Below are positions 16,998 to 26,594 of a stretch of DNA of 64,000 bases, piece after piece. This DNA is from Sphingomonas sp. R-74633 (GTDB taxonomy: Bacteria; Pseudomonadota; Alphaproteobacteria; Sphingomonadales; Sphingomonadaceae). Numbering within the stretch: position 1 is the stretch's first letter; each line of letters opens with the position of its first letter. The translations under genes and the position numbers were made by a program. The stretch is from contig NZ_JACCFG010000003.1 of assembly GCF_013416555.1 (NCBI RefSeq), positions 372,001-436,000 of the forward strand, given 5' to 3'. The notes beneath the pieces were generated by a model that was not told the DNA's origin, made no database searches, and worked only from the letters and a program-made list of their open reading frames with translations.

Positions 16998-18442
16998 CAC
17001 TTGACCCGCTTGCGCGTGCCCTTTTCCTGCACCGGCACCTGCTGCTCGGCGCCGGGGATCGGCGGATTGGGCAGGTTCACCGCGGCATAGTTGGCGCGCT
17101 CGAGCATCTTGTCGGTGCCCGGCATCGCGGGATATTTGCCCTTGGGCTGATCGAAGCGGAATGCGGCGGTGAGGTCGCCGAACGCCTTGCGCCGCCAGTC
17201 GCTGATGTTCGGCTCGCGCACGCCGGTGACCAGCTCGCAGAATTGCAGGACCGACGTGTGGTCGAAATTCTGGCTGCACACCCAGCCGCCCGCCGTCCAG
17301 GGCGAGACGATGATGCACGGCACGCGGAAGCCGCCGCCGATCGGCAGCCCGTTCACATATTCATGCGGCGTGCCTTCGGGTGGCACCGGCGGCGCGACGT
17401 GGTCGAACAGCCCGTCATTCTCGTCATAGTTGAGGATGAACACGGTCTTGGCCCAGACCTCGGGATTGGCGGCGAGTTCGTTCAGCCGGTCGGCAATGAA
17501 CTTGGCACCGGCGGCGGGCATATTCTCGGGATGCTCGTTGGCGATCGCGCTCGGGAAGATCCACGAGACCGCGGGCAGGCGATCGTGGATCACGTCCTGC
17601 GCAAAGGCGCTCTCATCGGTATCGGGCATGCCCTTGATCGCGAGCGGCGAATCCGCCGGGGCGTTGCGGAACTGGGCGAAATATTTGAGCAGGCTGTGCG
17701 CGCGCTTGCCCTGCTCGCCATACTGGTAGACCCGCCACGGCACGCCTGCCGTCTCGAGCCGCTCGGCATAGGTCGTCCAGCGGAACCCCTCGGGCGGGGC
17801 CTTGTTGCTGATCACCGGGCCGCCGCCGGTCGCGTCCGGGTCGATCATGCCGGTCAGCCAGTAGAGCCGGTTCGGCCAGGTCGGCCCCATCACCGAGCAA
17901 TGATAGGCATCACAGATCGTGAACGCCTCGGCCAAAGCATAGTGGAACGGGATATCCTCGCGCTTGAAATAGCCCATCGTATAGGGGCCGTCCGCGCCAT
18001 CGGCGCCGCGGTGCGCGGGCAGCCACTGGTCCATCTTGCCGCCGTTCCACGCCTGGTGCTGCACCTTCCAGGCATGGCTGGTCGAGGGCAGCTTCTGCGC
18101 ATTGGTGGTCGCGGTATCGAGATGGAAGGGCAGCAGATGCCCGGCCGGATTCTCGGCATCGGGCTGGTGGAAGATGCTCTTGCCGTCGGCCAGCTTGAGC
18201 GCATTCGGATCGTCGAAGCCGCGCACCCCGGAGAGCGTGCCGAAATAGTGATCGAAGGAGCGGTTCTCCTGCATCAGCATTACGACATGCTTCACATCCT
18301 TGAGCGAGCCCGACTTGCCCACGCCCGCCGCCAGCGCCTTCTGGACATTGGGCGGCATCAGCGTCGACGCAGCCGCCACCGAGGCGAGCTGCGCAGCGCT
18401 GGCGACGAGGCGGCGGCGCGTGAATTGAGGCGTGTCGGTCAT
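16997..18442 (-). CDS. Tat-exported phosphoesterase, phospholipase C/AcpA-like
   Basis: A 481-residue member of the phosphoesterase family that contains non-hemolytic phospholipase C and AcpA acid phosphatase. A twin-arginine leader (FTRRRLVASAAQ) is clear. Family motifs include MQENRSFDHYFGT, MGPTWPNR, NYDENDGLFDH and the late NFDHTSVLQF. It lacks the extra C-terminal domains of the ~700-residue phospholipases, so an acid phosphatase or phosphodiesterase role is as likely as phospholipid cleavage. It is 23 bases downstream of the TonB-dependent receptor gene and translationally coupled to the cytochrome gene. Confidence 0.85.
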   Translation of the reverse strand: MTDTPQFTRRRLVASAAQLASVAAASTLMPPNVQKALAAGVGKSGSLKDVKHVVMLMQENRSFDHYFGTLSGVRGFDDPNALKLADGKSIFHQPDAENPAGHLLPFHLDTATTNAQKLPSTSHAWKVQHQAWNGGKMDQWLPAHRGADGADGPYTMGYFKREDIPFHYALAEAFTICDAYHCSVMGPTWPNRLYWLTGMIDPDATGGGPVISNKAPPEGFRWTTYAERLETAGVPWRVYQYGEQGKRAHSLLKYFAQFRNAPADSPLAIKGMPDTDESAFAQDVIHDRLPAVSWIFPSAIANEHPENMPAAGAKFIADRLNELAANPEVWAKTVFILNYDENDGLFDHVAPPVPPEGTPHEYVNGLPIGGGFRVPCIIVSPWTAGGWVCSQNFDHTSVLQFCELVTGVREPNISDWRRKAFGDLTAAFRFDQPKGKYPAMPGTDKMLERANYAAVNLPNPPIPGAEQQVPVQEKGTRKRVK

Positions 18443-18465
18443 GGCAGGGCTCCGATCGGCGAGGG

Positions 18466-21400
18466 TTAGAAGCGGGCGCGGATGCCGAACGTGCCGGTAC
18501 GGCCGTTCTGCACGAAGATGGCGCTGTGGTTGGGGACGTTGCTGGCGGTGGTGGCGAGTTCGCCCGGCACCATCACGTTGTAAGGCTGGGCAAGCAGGTT
18601 GTTGACCGAGAAATAGGCCTCCCAATGCCGGGCCAGCTTGATGCGGCCGGAGACACTGAGATCGGTGCGCGCCTGGAACCAGCTGGGCGTGGTCGAACGA
18701 TATTTATCGTCGTTCCACAGCAGGTTGACGAAGAGCTTGACCGGCCCCTTCTCGTACATGAGCGCCGCCGAGCCGATATTCCTGCCGACGCGAGTGATCG
18801 GCTGACTCGGCGCGTTGTGCATGAAGGCGCCGCGCATCGAGAGGCCGTCGAACGGCGCCGGCAGCCAGCTGAACGCATGCTGGAACGACGCCTCGATGCC
18901 CTTGATGCTGACCACGCCGAGCTGGCGATAGGTGGTGTAGCTATAATCGGCATAGGCCGGATCCCCGGCATAGCCATCGGCACCGGTGCCGACCTGATCG
19001 GCACTCAGGCCCTCCTGCAGGTCCGCCAGCCCATCGATGCGGTTGTAGTAAAAGCCGATCGTCGCGAGGCCGACCGACTTGAAATAATGCGAGGCGCGCA
19101 CCGAGATATTGTCCGACAGCGCCGGGGTAAGCTCGGGATTGGGCACCGAGATCACCTTATCGGCATCGTCCACGCTCGCGTTGCCGGCGATCGCGTTGAG
19201 GCCCGGACGCAGGATGGTGCGGCTATAGCCGACTTCCATATCGGTGCCGCGGCCGAGCGTGAACTTGGCCGAGGCGCTGGGATAGAGGTTGAAATAGTCG
19301 CCCCGGGTCGAGCCATAGCCGTTGGTCCGGAACTGATAGTCGACACAGGGGATCGTAGTGGCGATGCCGGTGGACGCGGTGACCGCACACTTTACGCCAT
19401 CGATCGTCGCTGCCTTCACTTCGGTGGCGGAGAGCGGCGACCAGCCCCAGCTGGTGTTGGCGGTCCATTCGGCGCGCAGGCCGGCGCGCAGCCTGAGCTT
19501 GCCGATGGTCGCGGTGGCCATCGCATAGGCCGACTTGATGTTCTCTTCGAACCGGGTGTTGTTCGCATAATTGGCCGCCGCATAGTTCGCCGCGCTCAGC
19601 GTATGCGTCCAATCGCCCGGGTGGTTGATGTAGAGATCGTAGAGCTTGGACAGGTCGATCATCGGGACATAGGCCGAGCCCGAGATCGAGGTGAAGCTGG
19701 CGTTGCTCTTGTCCCACGACGTGCGGGTATAGGGGCCGGTGATCGCCGCGAGGAAATCGGCGTTCGAAAGGCCGCCGGTGTAGGTGTAGAGATTGTCGCC
19801 CGAGCTATCGCCGAACCGGTAGACGGTGTCGGTGACCTTGAAGCCCGCCTTGAAGGTGATCGGCACGGTGCCGAGCCGGGCATCATAGCTGGCGTTCAGC
19901 GCGCCCGACTTTTCGTAGATAAAGGCGTTGGCGCCGCTCGAGGTGCGGATCTGCGGCGCGGCGGAGAGTGTGTAGGAGTCGATCTTGCTCCAGTCCGGCC
20001 CGCTGACCTGGGTGATGTCCCAATCGGCAGTGGCCAGGCCCGAACTTCCCTTCACCGCGGAGAAATTGCCGGTCGAAGTCACCGTCGGGATGAACGAAGT
20101 GACCTGCCCCATATGCGGGGTGTCGTAATAGGATCTGGAATCCGAATAGGCGAAATAGCCGTCGATATGCGCGTTGCCGCGGTTCCACGCGAAGCTCGGC
20201 GCGATGATGTTGCCGTTGTTGACCTTGTATTGCGTCGTGTTGGCGCTCTGGAAACTCTTGGCGGTGGCAGGATTCAGCGTGGTGTAGTTGCTGAGAATGT
20301 CGCCGGTCGCGCCGTTGGCCCGGATCCCGGTGGTGAAGGTGGCATCGGACTGGTTCTGATAGACGTTGCCGCGAAACGCGATGCCGAGCAGCGACAGCGT
20401 CAGCCGGTCGTCGGCCCTGAAATCGAGCATCAGCGAGCCCGTGCGCCGCGTGGTCTGGCGGGCCGAAGTCTCGAACTCCATCGCGCTGAAGGCGAGCGGG
20501 TCGGGGCTCTTGGCGGTGGGCACATAGTTGCGGCTCATCGTGAGCTGCTCGCGCTCGATATAGCTGTTGTTGTAGCCCAGCGAGAGCATCACGCCGAGGC
20601 GGCGATCGAAGAAGCTGTTGGCGTAGAACAGCGAGGCCTCGGGCAGAAAGCGATCCTTGCCATAGCCCTGCGGATCGGGGCCGGTATGGGTGTTGCCGTC
20701 CCACATATCCTGGTGGCTGAAGCCGCCCACCGAGAGGACCAGTGCCGGCTTCTTGCGGTCATAGGCATGCCGGGTGCGCAGATCGATGATGCCGGCTGGC
20801 GCGTCCGCATTATTGTCGGCGCTGACCGTCTTGTAGACCGTCACGGAGTCGATCGCCGACATCGAGATCGACTCATAGCTGAAGATGCGCGCCGCCGCGG
20901 CGGAATTGGCATAGCCCGAAGGCGCGTTGGAGTTGGCCGAGACCACATCCATGCCGTTCAGCTGGGTGCGGGTATATTCCGCCGGCAGGCCGCGCAGAAA
21001 CGCATAGAGCGCGGTGCCGTTGGTGCCGTCGACGTCCACGCCGGGCATGTATTTCAGGAACTCGGCCGGGTTTCCGCCGGCGATATCCCCATAGGCTTCG
21101 GTGGACAGCACATCGACGATGTTCATCGATTTGCGTTGCGCCATGATGTCCTGCGCATAGTCCTCACGCGCACCGTTCACCACGATCCGATTGCTGGGCT
21201 GCTCGTCGTCGGCATCGCTCTCGCGCAGGCTGAAATCGAGCTTCGCGGTCTTGCGGGCATGCACCTCGACCGCGCCTGCCTGCGCCGCATAGCCGGTGAA
21301 GCGCACCGTCACCATGGCGTGGCCCGCCGGCACATCGTTGAAGTGATAGGCGCCAGCCTCGCCCGAGCTGGCCGAGCGGCGTTCGCCGTTGGCGGCGACC

Positions 21401-21837
21401 AGCTCGACATCGGCGGCGCGCAGATATTCGCCGCTCGCCGGATTGATTACCTGGCCGGCAATCCTGCCGCGGCCAATGACCTGCGCGGCCTGGCCTTTGG
21501 CGGGGACACGGCGCGAGCGCAGCGTGACGACCTGGCCATCGTCGCCGGCGATCTCGAGCGGGGTGCCGGCGATCAACCGGCGCAGCGCGACGCGCGCATC
21601 CATGTTGCCCTTGATCGCGGGCGTGCGCACGCCGGCTAGGTCGCGCGCCGAGGCGAGCACCTGGATCTGCGCCTGACGGGCGAACTCGGGGATCGCCTTG
21701 ACAGCGGGCGCGGACGGAATGTCGAAGCTGCGGACCTGCGCCTGGGCCGGCGCCGCCACGACGAACGCAGCGGCAAGCGCCGTGGTTGTCAGGATGGCGT
21801 GCCGGGAACCCATGTTCGAACCCCATTCGCGCCGCAT
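18466..21837 (-). CDS. TonB-dependent receptor with N-terminal STN signalling domain
   Basis: A 1123-residue outer-membrane receptor. After the signal peptide comes an STN domain (about 35-110), which in FecA-type receptors talks to a FecR anti-sigma factor. A carboxypeptidase-regulatory-like beta domain (about 125-205), a plug domain starting near IVVNGARED, and a long 22-strand barrel ending in phenylalanine follow. It should import an oligosaccharide or other ligand across the outer membrane using TonB. fecR- and fecI-like genes lie directly upstream. ATG 21837 follows GAGGG; ATG 21813 is possible. Confidence 0.9.
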   Translation of the reverse strand: MRREWGSNMGSRHAILTTTALAAAFVVAAPAQAQVRSFDIPSAPAVKAIPEFARQAQIQVLASARDLAGVRTPAIKGNMDARVALRRLIAGTPLEIAGDDGQVVTLRSRRVPAKGQAAQVIGRGRIAGQVINPASGEYLRAADVELVAANGERRSASSGEAGAYHFNDVPAGHAMVTVRFTGYAAQAGAVEVHARKTAKLDFSLRESDADDEQPSNRIVVNGAREDYAQDIMAQRKSMNIVDVLSTEAYGDIAGGNPAEFLKYMPGVDVDGTNGTALYAFLRGLPAEYTRTQLNGMDVVSANSNAPSGYANSAAAARIFSYESISMSAIDSVTVYKTVSADNNADAPAGIIDLRTRHAYDRKKPALVLSVGGFSHQDMWDGNTHTGPDPQGYGKDRFLPEASLFYANSFFDRRLGVMLSLGYNNSYIEREQLTMSRNYVPTAKSPDPLAFSAMEFETSARQTTRRTGSLMLDFRADDRLTLSLLGIAFRGNVYQNQSDATFTTGIRANGATGDILSNYTTLNPATAKSFQSANTTQYKVNNGNIIAPSFAWNRGNAHIDGYFAYSDSRSYYDTPHMGQVTSFIPTVTSTGNFSAVKGSSGLATADWDITQVSGPDWSKIDSYTLSAAPQIRTSSGANAFIYEKSGALNASYDARLGTVPITFKAGFKVTDTVYRFGDSSGDNLYTYTGGLSNADFLAAITGPYTRTSWDKSNASFTSISGSAYVPMIDLSKLYDLYINHPGDWTHTLSAANYAAANYANNTRFEENIKSAYAMATATIGKLRLRAGLRAEWTANTSWGWSPLSATEVKAATIDGVKCAVTASTGIATTIPCVDYQFRTNGYGSTRGDYFNLYPSASAKFTLGRGTDMEVGYSRTILRPGLNAIAGNASVDDADKVISVPNPELTPALSDNISVRASHYFKSVGLATIGFYYNRIDGLADLQEGLSADQVGTGADGYAGDPAYADYSYTTYRQLGVVSIKGIEASFQHAFSWLPAPFDGLSMRGAFMHNAPSQPITRVGRNIGSAALMYEKGPVKLFVNLLWNDDKYRSTTPSWFQARTDLSVSGRIKLARHWEAYFSVNNLLAQPYNVMVPGELATTASNVPNHSAIFVQNGRTGTFGIRARF

Positions 21838-21902
21838 GTCACTGCAGCCCTCAGGGGCTGAGAGGTTTGGGCGGGTAGGTTCCGCCATTCCGGTTATAAA
21901 TT

Positions 21903-22889
21903 TTAAGGCTGACGCCGGCTGAGCACCACCACATCGCCGCGCTGCTCGATCTCGGCATCGAACAGCCGCGCCACCGCCCGACTGAACCCCACCGGGTCGC
22001 TGGCCGAGAACAGCCCGGCAACCGGCTCGCGCGCCAGCTCTGCGTCGCGGATCTCGATGCGGGTCCTGCTGTAGCGCGCAAAGGCAGCGGCGGCCTGATC
22101 GAGCGGCTCGCCTTCAAAGGCGATCTTGCCCTCACGCCAGGCGAGCTCGCGCGAGACGAGATCGGGGGCGATCGGCTGCGTCGCCGGCAGCGCCGCAGGG
22201 CCAAGGTTCGGCGGGAGGATGACGCGGCTGCTTGCCGGGATCGCCAGCGGCGCGGGAAGCCGCGCCGCGCGCAACTCGAGATCGCCCTGATCGACCAGGA
22301 CATCGATGGGCTTCCCCGCCAGTTTGCGCACCCGGAAATTCGCCTGGCTGGCGCGAAGCCTTGCGCCCGTCACTTCGACGAAGAAGGGCCGGCGCGCATC
22401 CTGGAGGATGGTGAAAAAGGCCTCGCCATAGAGCAGCTCCACGCGCCGCTCGCTTGCCCCATAGTGCACCTTCACGCTGGTCTGCGTGTTGAGCATCACC
22501 GTCGAGCCGTCGTCGAGTGTCACCAGCCGCACTTCGCCAAGGCCGGTAGTGATCGCCGCAGCGGGCAGGCTGAAGCCGAGCCCCGCAAGCGCCGCGATGG
22601 TACCGCCTGTTCCGATCACCGCGATGAGCTTGCGCCGCGACACGCCGCGCGGCTTCTCCCCGGCTGCGAATTGCCTGGGATCGAACTGGGGGCCGAGCGC
22701 CTGCGCGGATTCGCTCAGCATCGCGACGGCATCGGCGCGCAGGAGCGCTCCGCGGCGGCGGGGATCGCCGCGCAGCCAGGCCTCGAATGCCTGATTTTCC
22801 TCTTCCGACAGCGGCCCCCGATCGAGCCTGGCGATCCAGTCGGCGGCTGTATCGTCAATGGATCGACTGGTTTCTCGCTCGGCCGTCAA
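21903..22889 (-). CDS. FecR-family anti-sigma factor
   Basis: A 328-residue inner-membrane regulator. The N-terminus (DDTAADWIARLDRG) is the cytoplasmic sigma-binding domain, a single transmembrane helix lies near residues 90-110, and the periplasmic FecR domain (GEVRLVTLDDGSTVMLN) follows. I place the start at TTG 22889, nine bases after a perfect GGAGG at 22899-22903. An ATG at 22952 would add 21 residues and a longer overlap with the sigma gene. The TTG choice still overlaps the sigma gene by 35 bases. It would transmit occupancy of the receptor to the sigma factor. Confidence 0.88.
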   Translation of the reverse strand: MTAERETSRSIDDTAADWIARLDRGPLSEEENQAFEAWLRGDPRRRGALLRADAVAMLSESAQALGPQFDPRQFAAGEKPRGVSRRKLIAVIGTGGTIAALAGLGFSLPAAAITTGLGEVRLVTLDDGSTVMLNTQTSVKVHYGASERRVELLYGEAFFTILQDARRPFFVEVTGARLRASQANFRVRKLAGKPIDVLVDQGDLELRAARLPAPLAIPASSRVILPPNLGPAALPATQPIAPDLVSRELAWREGKIAFEGEPLDQAAAAFARYSRTRIEIRDAELAREPVAGLFSASDPVGFSRAVARLFDAEIEQRGDVVVLSRRQP

Positions 22890-23457
22890 AAGAGGCAACC
22901 TCCATTTCTCTGTCCCTAGAGGCTTCTGCCAAAGCTTTTCCGCCATGGCCAAACCAATCGATCAGGAAACGAAGCCCGCGCGAGATATGTTTTTCAACCG
23001 TATTCTCCGAAATCGCCATGCGCGCGGAGATGTCGCGCTGCGAAAGCCCGTCGACGCGGCGCAGGATGAAAGCTTCCTGCGTCCGCGCCGGCATCGCGCC
23101 GATCGCCAGCGCGAGCCGGCGCAGTTCGTCGCGATCGATGGCGACCTGCTCGGGCGAGGGGCGGTCGTCCGCCTGCTCGAGTTGGGACAAATCTTCGCCG
23201 GTGTGGATCGGCACCACCCGCGCGCGGCGTACATGCCGGGTGATCACCGACCGGGCGACCTGGAACAGATAGGCGCGCGGATTGCGGATCTCGTCCACGC
23301 TCTCGAGGTCCGCCAGGATCGCATAGGCTTCCTGGATGATGTCATCGGCATCGAGGCCCACGGGCAGGCGGCGGCCGAGCCAGCCGCGCAACGCCGGCTC
23401 ATGCGGCAGTACATTGCGTAGGAACCACCGCGTCCGGTCCCGATCGATCGCGCGCAT
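22855..23457 (-). CDS. FecI-like ECF RNA polymerase sigma factor
   Basis: A 200-residue extracytoplasmic-function sigma factor. Region 2 (DADDIIQEAYAIL and NPRAYLFQVARSVI) and region 4 with its helix-turn-helix (LSQRDISARMAISENTVEKH) are intact. It opens the leftward run sigma, anti-sigma, receptor, phosphoesterase, cytochrome, phosphoesterase. By analogy with FecI it should direct transcription of the receptor operon when the receptor is occupied. The C-terminal ~25 residues extend beyond region 4 and overlap the anti-sigma gene. Confidence 0.9.
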   Translation of the reverse strand: MRAIDRDRTRWFLRNVLPHEPALRGWLGRRLPVGLDADDIIQEAYAILADLESVDEIRNPRAYLFQVARSVITRHVRRARVVPIHTGEDLSQLEQADDRPSPEQVAIDRDELRRLALAIGAMPARTQEAFILRRVDGLSQRDISARMAISENTVEKHISRGLRFLIDWFGHGGKALAEASRDREMEVASFDGRARNQSIH

Positions 23458-23585
23458 CAGCTTTCCCTGAACGGAGCAACCCAGTCCTAAGACGCTGCGG
23501 CGGAGCCTTCGAGCGGGCCCGTTCGCAGCGAGTCGAGACCCCGTTAGGCGGCTAATGTGACAGTCTTTGTGCGCCCGAAACGACC

Positions 23586-24875
23586 TCAGGCGGTCCAGGC
23601 GGCGATGTCTTCCTGCTGGCCGATCAGCGCGAGGCCGTGGGCGATCGACGTGAGCTCGCCGCCGGTGGCGAGCTTCTCCATGCCGAAACGCTCGGCGAAC
23701 ATGCGGCGCACACGGGGCGTGAGCGAGGTGCCGCCGGTCAGGAACACCCGGTCGATCGCCGCCGGCGAGGTTCCCGCTTGGGTGAGCGCACGGTCCACCG
23801 CGGCTTCGATCCGCGCCATGTCCGGCGCGATCCACGCCTCGAACTCGGCGCGGGTGACATCGGCCTCGATCGCGAGATCGCCGCCGGCGAAATGGAAATG
23901 CGCGGCCTCCTCCGCCGATAGCGCCCGCTTGAGCGCGCCGACGGCATGATAGAGCTGATAGCCAAGCTCGCCTTCGATCACGGCGATCATCCGCCCGATC
24001 GCGTCGGGATCGAGCGCGGCACGCTTGAGCTTTTCCAGCTCGGCGAGCGTCTTGCGGTTGCGCATCAGCGCGAGGCGTGACCAGTCGGAGAAATCGGTGA
24101 ACCAGCCGGCGGGGATGTCGAGGATCTTGTCGAACGAACGATAGCTGCCGCCCTTGCCGAGCAGCGGCAGCACGAGATGCTCGACGATGCGCTGGTCGAA
24201 CCGATCTCCCGCGATGCCGACACCGGCATGCGCGAGCGGCGTGCAACGTCGCGCCGCGCCCGGCGCTTCGATCCGCACCACCGAGAAATCGCTGGTGCCG
24301 CCACCGAAGTCCGCCACCAGCACCGTCGCCGGATCCTCGATCCGCGAGGCGTAGCTGAATGCCGCGCCGAGCGGCTCGTAGACATAGTGGATCTCGGCGC
24401 CGAAACCGGCGAACATCATGTCGTAGCGCTGCCGCGCGAGCGCCTCGTCGGGCCGGCTGCCGGCATATTCGACCGGGCGACCGACCACGACGCGCCGCGC
24501 GCCGCCATCCAGAGCACCCTTTGCCCGCGCCGCCATCAGATCCAGGAAGCGCCGGCCGATCTCCTCGAAGCGGAAGCGCCGCTCGAAGACGATCGCGTGC
24601 TCGAAGCTCGCACTGGCCGCGACCGACTTGAACGACTGGAGGAAACGGCTGCCTTCCGGAAACTCCAGATATTCGGCGATCGCCCAGGGTCCCGCCGCCG
24701 CGCCCATCCCGCCGCGCTCGTCCTCGTCCTGCCAGAAGCACAAGGCCGATCGGAATACCGGGTCGGCACGCTCGGGGCCATCGAGCTGCACCAGTTCGGA
24801 GCCCGTATCGCCCGCGAGCGCCGCGACCGAATTGGTGGTGCCGAAATCGAAGCCGAGAGCAGAATGTACGGTCAT
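23586..24875 (-). CDS. Hsp70-family ATPase, YegD-like
   Basis: A 429-residue protein with the Hsp70 nucleotide-binding fold only: phosphate-1 motif GFDFGTTNSV, phosphate-2 VADFGGGTSDF and the adenosine motif FLTGGTS. The length and the truncated C-terminus match the YegD group, which lacks a full substrate-binding domain. The cellular role of YegD proteins is not well established; a chaperone-like function is presumed. It stands alone and diverges from the DUF4173 gene. Confidence 0.85.
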   Translation of the reverse strand: MTVHSALGFDFGTTNSVAALAGDTGSELVQLDGPERADPVFRSALCFWQDEDERGGMGAAAGPWAIAEYLEFPEGSRFLQSFKSVAASASFEHAIVFERRFRFEEIGRRFLDLMAARAKGALDGGARRVVVGRPVEYAGSRPDEALARQRYDMMFAGFGAEIHYVYEPLGAAFSYASRIEDPATVLVADFGGGTSDFSVVRIEAPGAARRCTPLAHAGVGIAGDRFDQRIVEHLVLPLLGKGGSYRSFDKILDIPAGWFTDFSDWSRLALMRNRKTLAELEKLKRAALDPDAIGRMIAVIEGELGYQLYHAVGALKRALSAEEAAHFHFAGGDLAIEADVTRAEFEAWIAPDMARIEAAVDRALTQAGTSPAAIDRVFLTGGTSLTPRVRRMFAERFGMEKLATGGELTSIAHGLALIGQQEDIAAWTA

Positions 24876-24986
24876 GGTCGGGCGCCTCTATCGCCCTGCA
24901 CCGATTTTGCACAACCTCTCCTTCGCCTTCGCCGCGCCTACTGGATGGCACGGCGCGATCAGCGCTCCCGAACCTGGGAGATCCGC

Positions 24987-26594
24987 ATGGCCCGCACGAC
25001 ACGCTTCAGCTTCCACCTCAAGATCGCGGCGGTAGTCGCGATGATCGTCGCGGCGGACCCATTGTTCCTCGGTGGCGGCATGGGATCCTGGATCGGCGTG
25101 CTCGCGCTCGGCTGGATCGCGCTGCTGCTGCTCGCACGCCCGGCACTGCGCCGCCGGCCTAGCCTGGTGGCGTTGGCAATCGCCGCGGGCTTTGCCGCGG
25201 CGATGGCGCATGATCCGGGCCTGCTCGGCTGGGTGCTCTTCTGGAGCGCGCTTTCGATCGCCGCGCTGATGCCGCGGCTGGGACGGTTCGACGATGCCTG
25301 GCGCTGGAGCTTGCGCCTGCTCACCCACGGGCTGAGCGGACCGCTGACGCCGGTGTTCGACCTGATCAGCCTGTCCCGCGCCCGGCCGCGGCGCGGCGGA
25401 CGCTCAGCATCGGGGCTCGCGGTGCTGCTCGCGCTGCCGCTGGCGATGACCGCTTTGTTCGTCGCGCTGTTTGCTACTGCCAACCCGATCATCGCCCAGG
25501 CGCTCGGCCAGATTCGCCTGCCCCGATTCGATGAAGTGTTGTTCTGGGGCCTGACGCTCGCGGTGGTCTGGCCCAGCCTGCGCCCCGCGCGTTGGGCGAC
25601 CCGCATCCCCAGGCATCTGCGCGCGGACATTGTGCTGCCTGCGATCCCCGGCGCTTCGCTGCTGCTCTCGCTCTTCCTGTTCAACATCGTGTTCGCGATC
25701 CAGAACGGGCTCGACCTCGCCTTTCTGTGGAGCGGCGCTCCGCTGCCCAAGGGCGTCACGCTCGCCGACTATGCGCATCGTGGCGCCTATCCGCTGATCG
25801 CCACCGCGCTGCTTGCCGGGCTGTTCGTGCTCGTCGCGCTCAAGCCGGGGTCGGCCAGTGCCGCCAATCCCATGATCCGCCGGCTGGTCGTGCTGTGGGT
25901 GGCGCAGAACCTGTTGCTCGTCGCCTCCTCGATCCTGCGCACGCTCGACTATGTCGACGCCTATTCGCTCACCGGCTTTCGCATCGCTGCGCTCGCCTGG
26001 ATGGGCCTGGTGGCGATCGGGCTCGCGCTGATCTGCTGGCGGATGCTCGCGGGCAAGAGCGCGGCCTGGCTGATAAACGCCAATGCGCTGATGGCGGCGC
26101 TGGTGCTGAGCGCCGCGAGCGTGGTCGATCTCGACGCCAGTGCGGCGGCCTGGAATGTCCGCCATGCCCGCGAAGCGGGTGGGCGCGGGGTGGAACTGGA
26201 CCTGTGCTACCTCTCCTACAGCGGGACCTCCGCGCTGCTCTCGCTGGTCGAACTGGAACGCCGCCCGCTCACTCCCGCCTTCCGCGATCGGGTGCGCTAT
26301 GTACGCAACCTCCAGTTCGACGCACTGACGCAAGCCCAGTCCGACTGGCGCCGCTGGACCTGGCGTGGCGCCAACCGGCTGGCCGCGGCGCGGCGACTGC
26401 TCGGCGCCAACCCGCCGCTGCCCGCTCCCTTGCCGCCAAAGGCCTATCGGAACTGCGACGGCACGATCGGCTTCCCCGAGCCCCCGGTGGAAACCACCCC
26501 GTCGCCCAAGCCAGCGGCACGAACGGCGGAGGATCCCGTCGCCAATGCGGTCGCCAACACCACTCCGCCGTTGACCGGGACACCCTCGCGATGA
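24987..26594 (+). CDS. DUF4173/DUF4153-type polytopic membrane protein
   Basis: A 535-residue integral membrane protein with roughly ten to twelve hydrophobic segments across residues 10-385 and a hydrophilic, proline-rich C-terminal tail. The TLDYVDAYSLTGFRIAAL segment is characteristic of the DUF4173 family, whose function is unknown. ATG 24987 has GGGAG at a good distance. The stop overlaps the start of the response regulator gene by four bases (ATGA), so the three genes 24987-28911 are translationally coupled. The membrane protein might be a sensor partner or target of the two-component pair. Confidence 0.78.
   Translation: MARTTRFSFHLKIAAVVAMIVAADPLFLGGGMGSWIGVLALGWIALLLLARPALRRRPSLVALAIAAGFAAAMAHDPGLLGWVLFWSALSIAALMPRLGRFDDAWRWSLRLLTHGLSGPLTPVFDLISLSRARPRRGGRSASGLAVLLALPLAMTALFVALFATANPIIAQALGQIRLPRFDEVLFWGLTLAVVWPSLRPARWATRIPRHLRADIVLPAIPGASLLLSLFLFNIVFAIQNGLDLAFLWSGAPLPKGVTLADYAHRGAYPLIATALLAGLFVLVALKPGSASAANPMIRRLVVLWVAQNLLLVASSILRTLDYVDAYSLTGFRIAALAWMGLVAIGLALICWRMLAGKSAAWLINANALMAALVLSAASVVDLDASAAAWNVRHAREAGGRGVELDLCYLSYSGTSALLSLVELERRPLTPAFRDRVRYVRNLQFDALTQAQSDWRRWTWRGANRLAAARRLLGANPPLPAPLPPKAYRNCDGTIGFPEPPVETTPSPKPAARTAEDPVANAVANTTPPLTGTPSR

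Noticed and set aside
18526..21639. 1037-codon open frame on the forward strand opposite the TonB receptor gene
   Set aside because: It is an antisense shadow typical of high-GC genes; its translation is Arg/Gly/Val-rich without any family signature, whereas the reverse strand encodes a complete receptor.
24177..24986. Extension of the DUF4173 frame to 24177
   Set aside because: The added 270 codons lie opposite the Hsp70 gene, and their translation is Arg-rich without hydrophobic or family features; ATG 24987 has a ribosome binding site.
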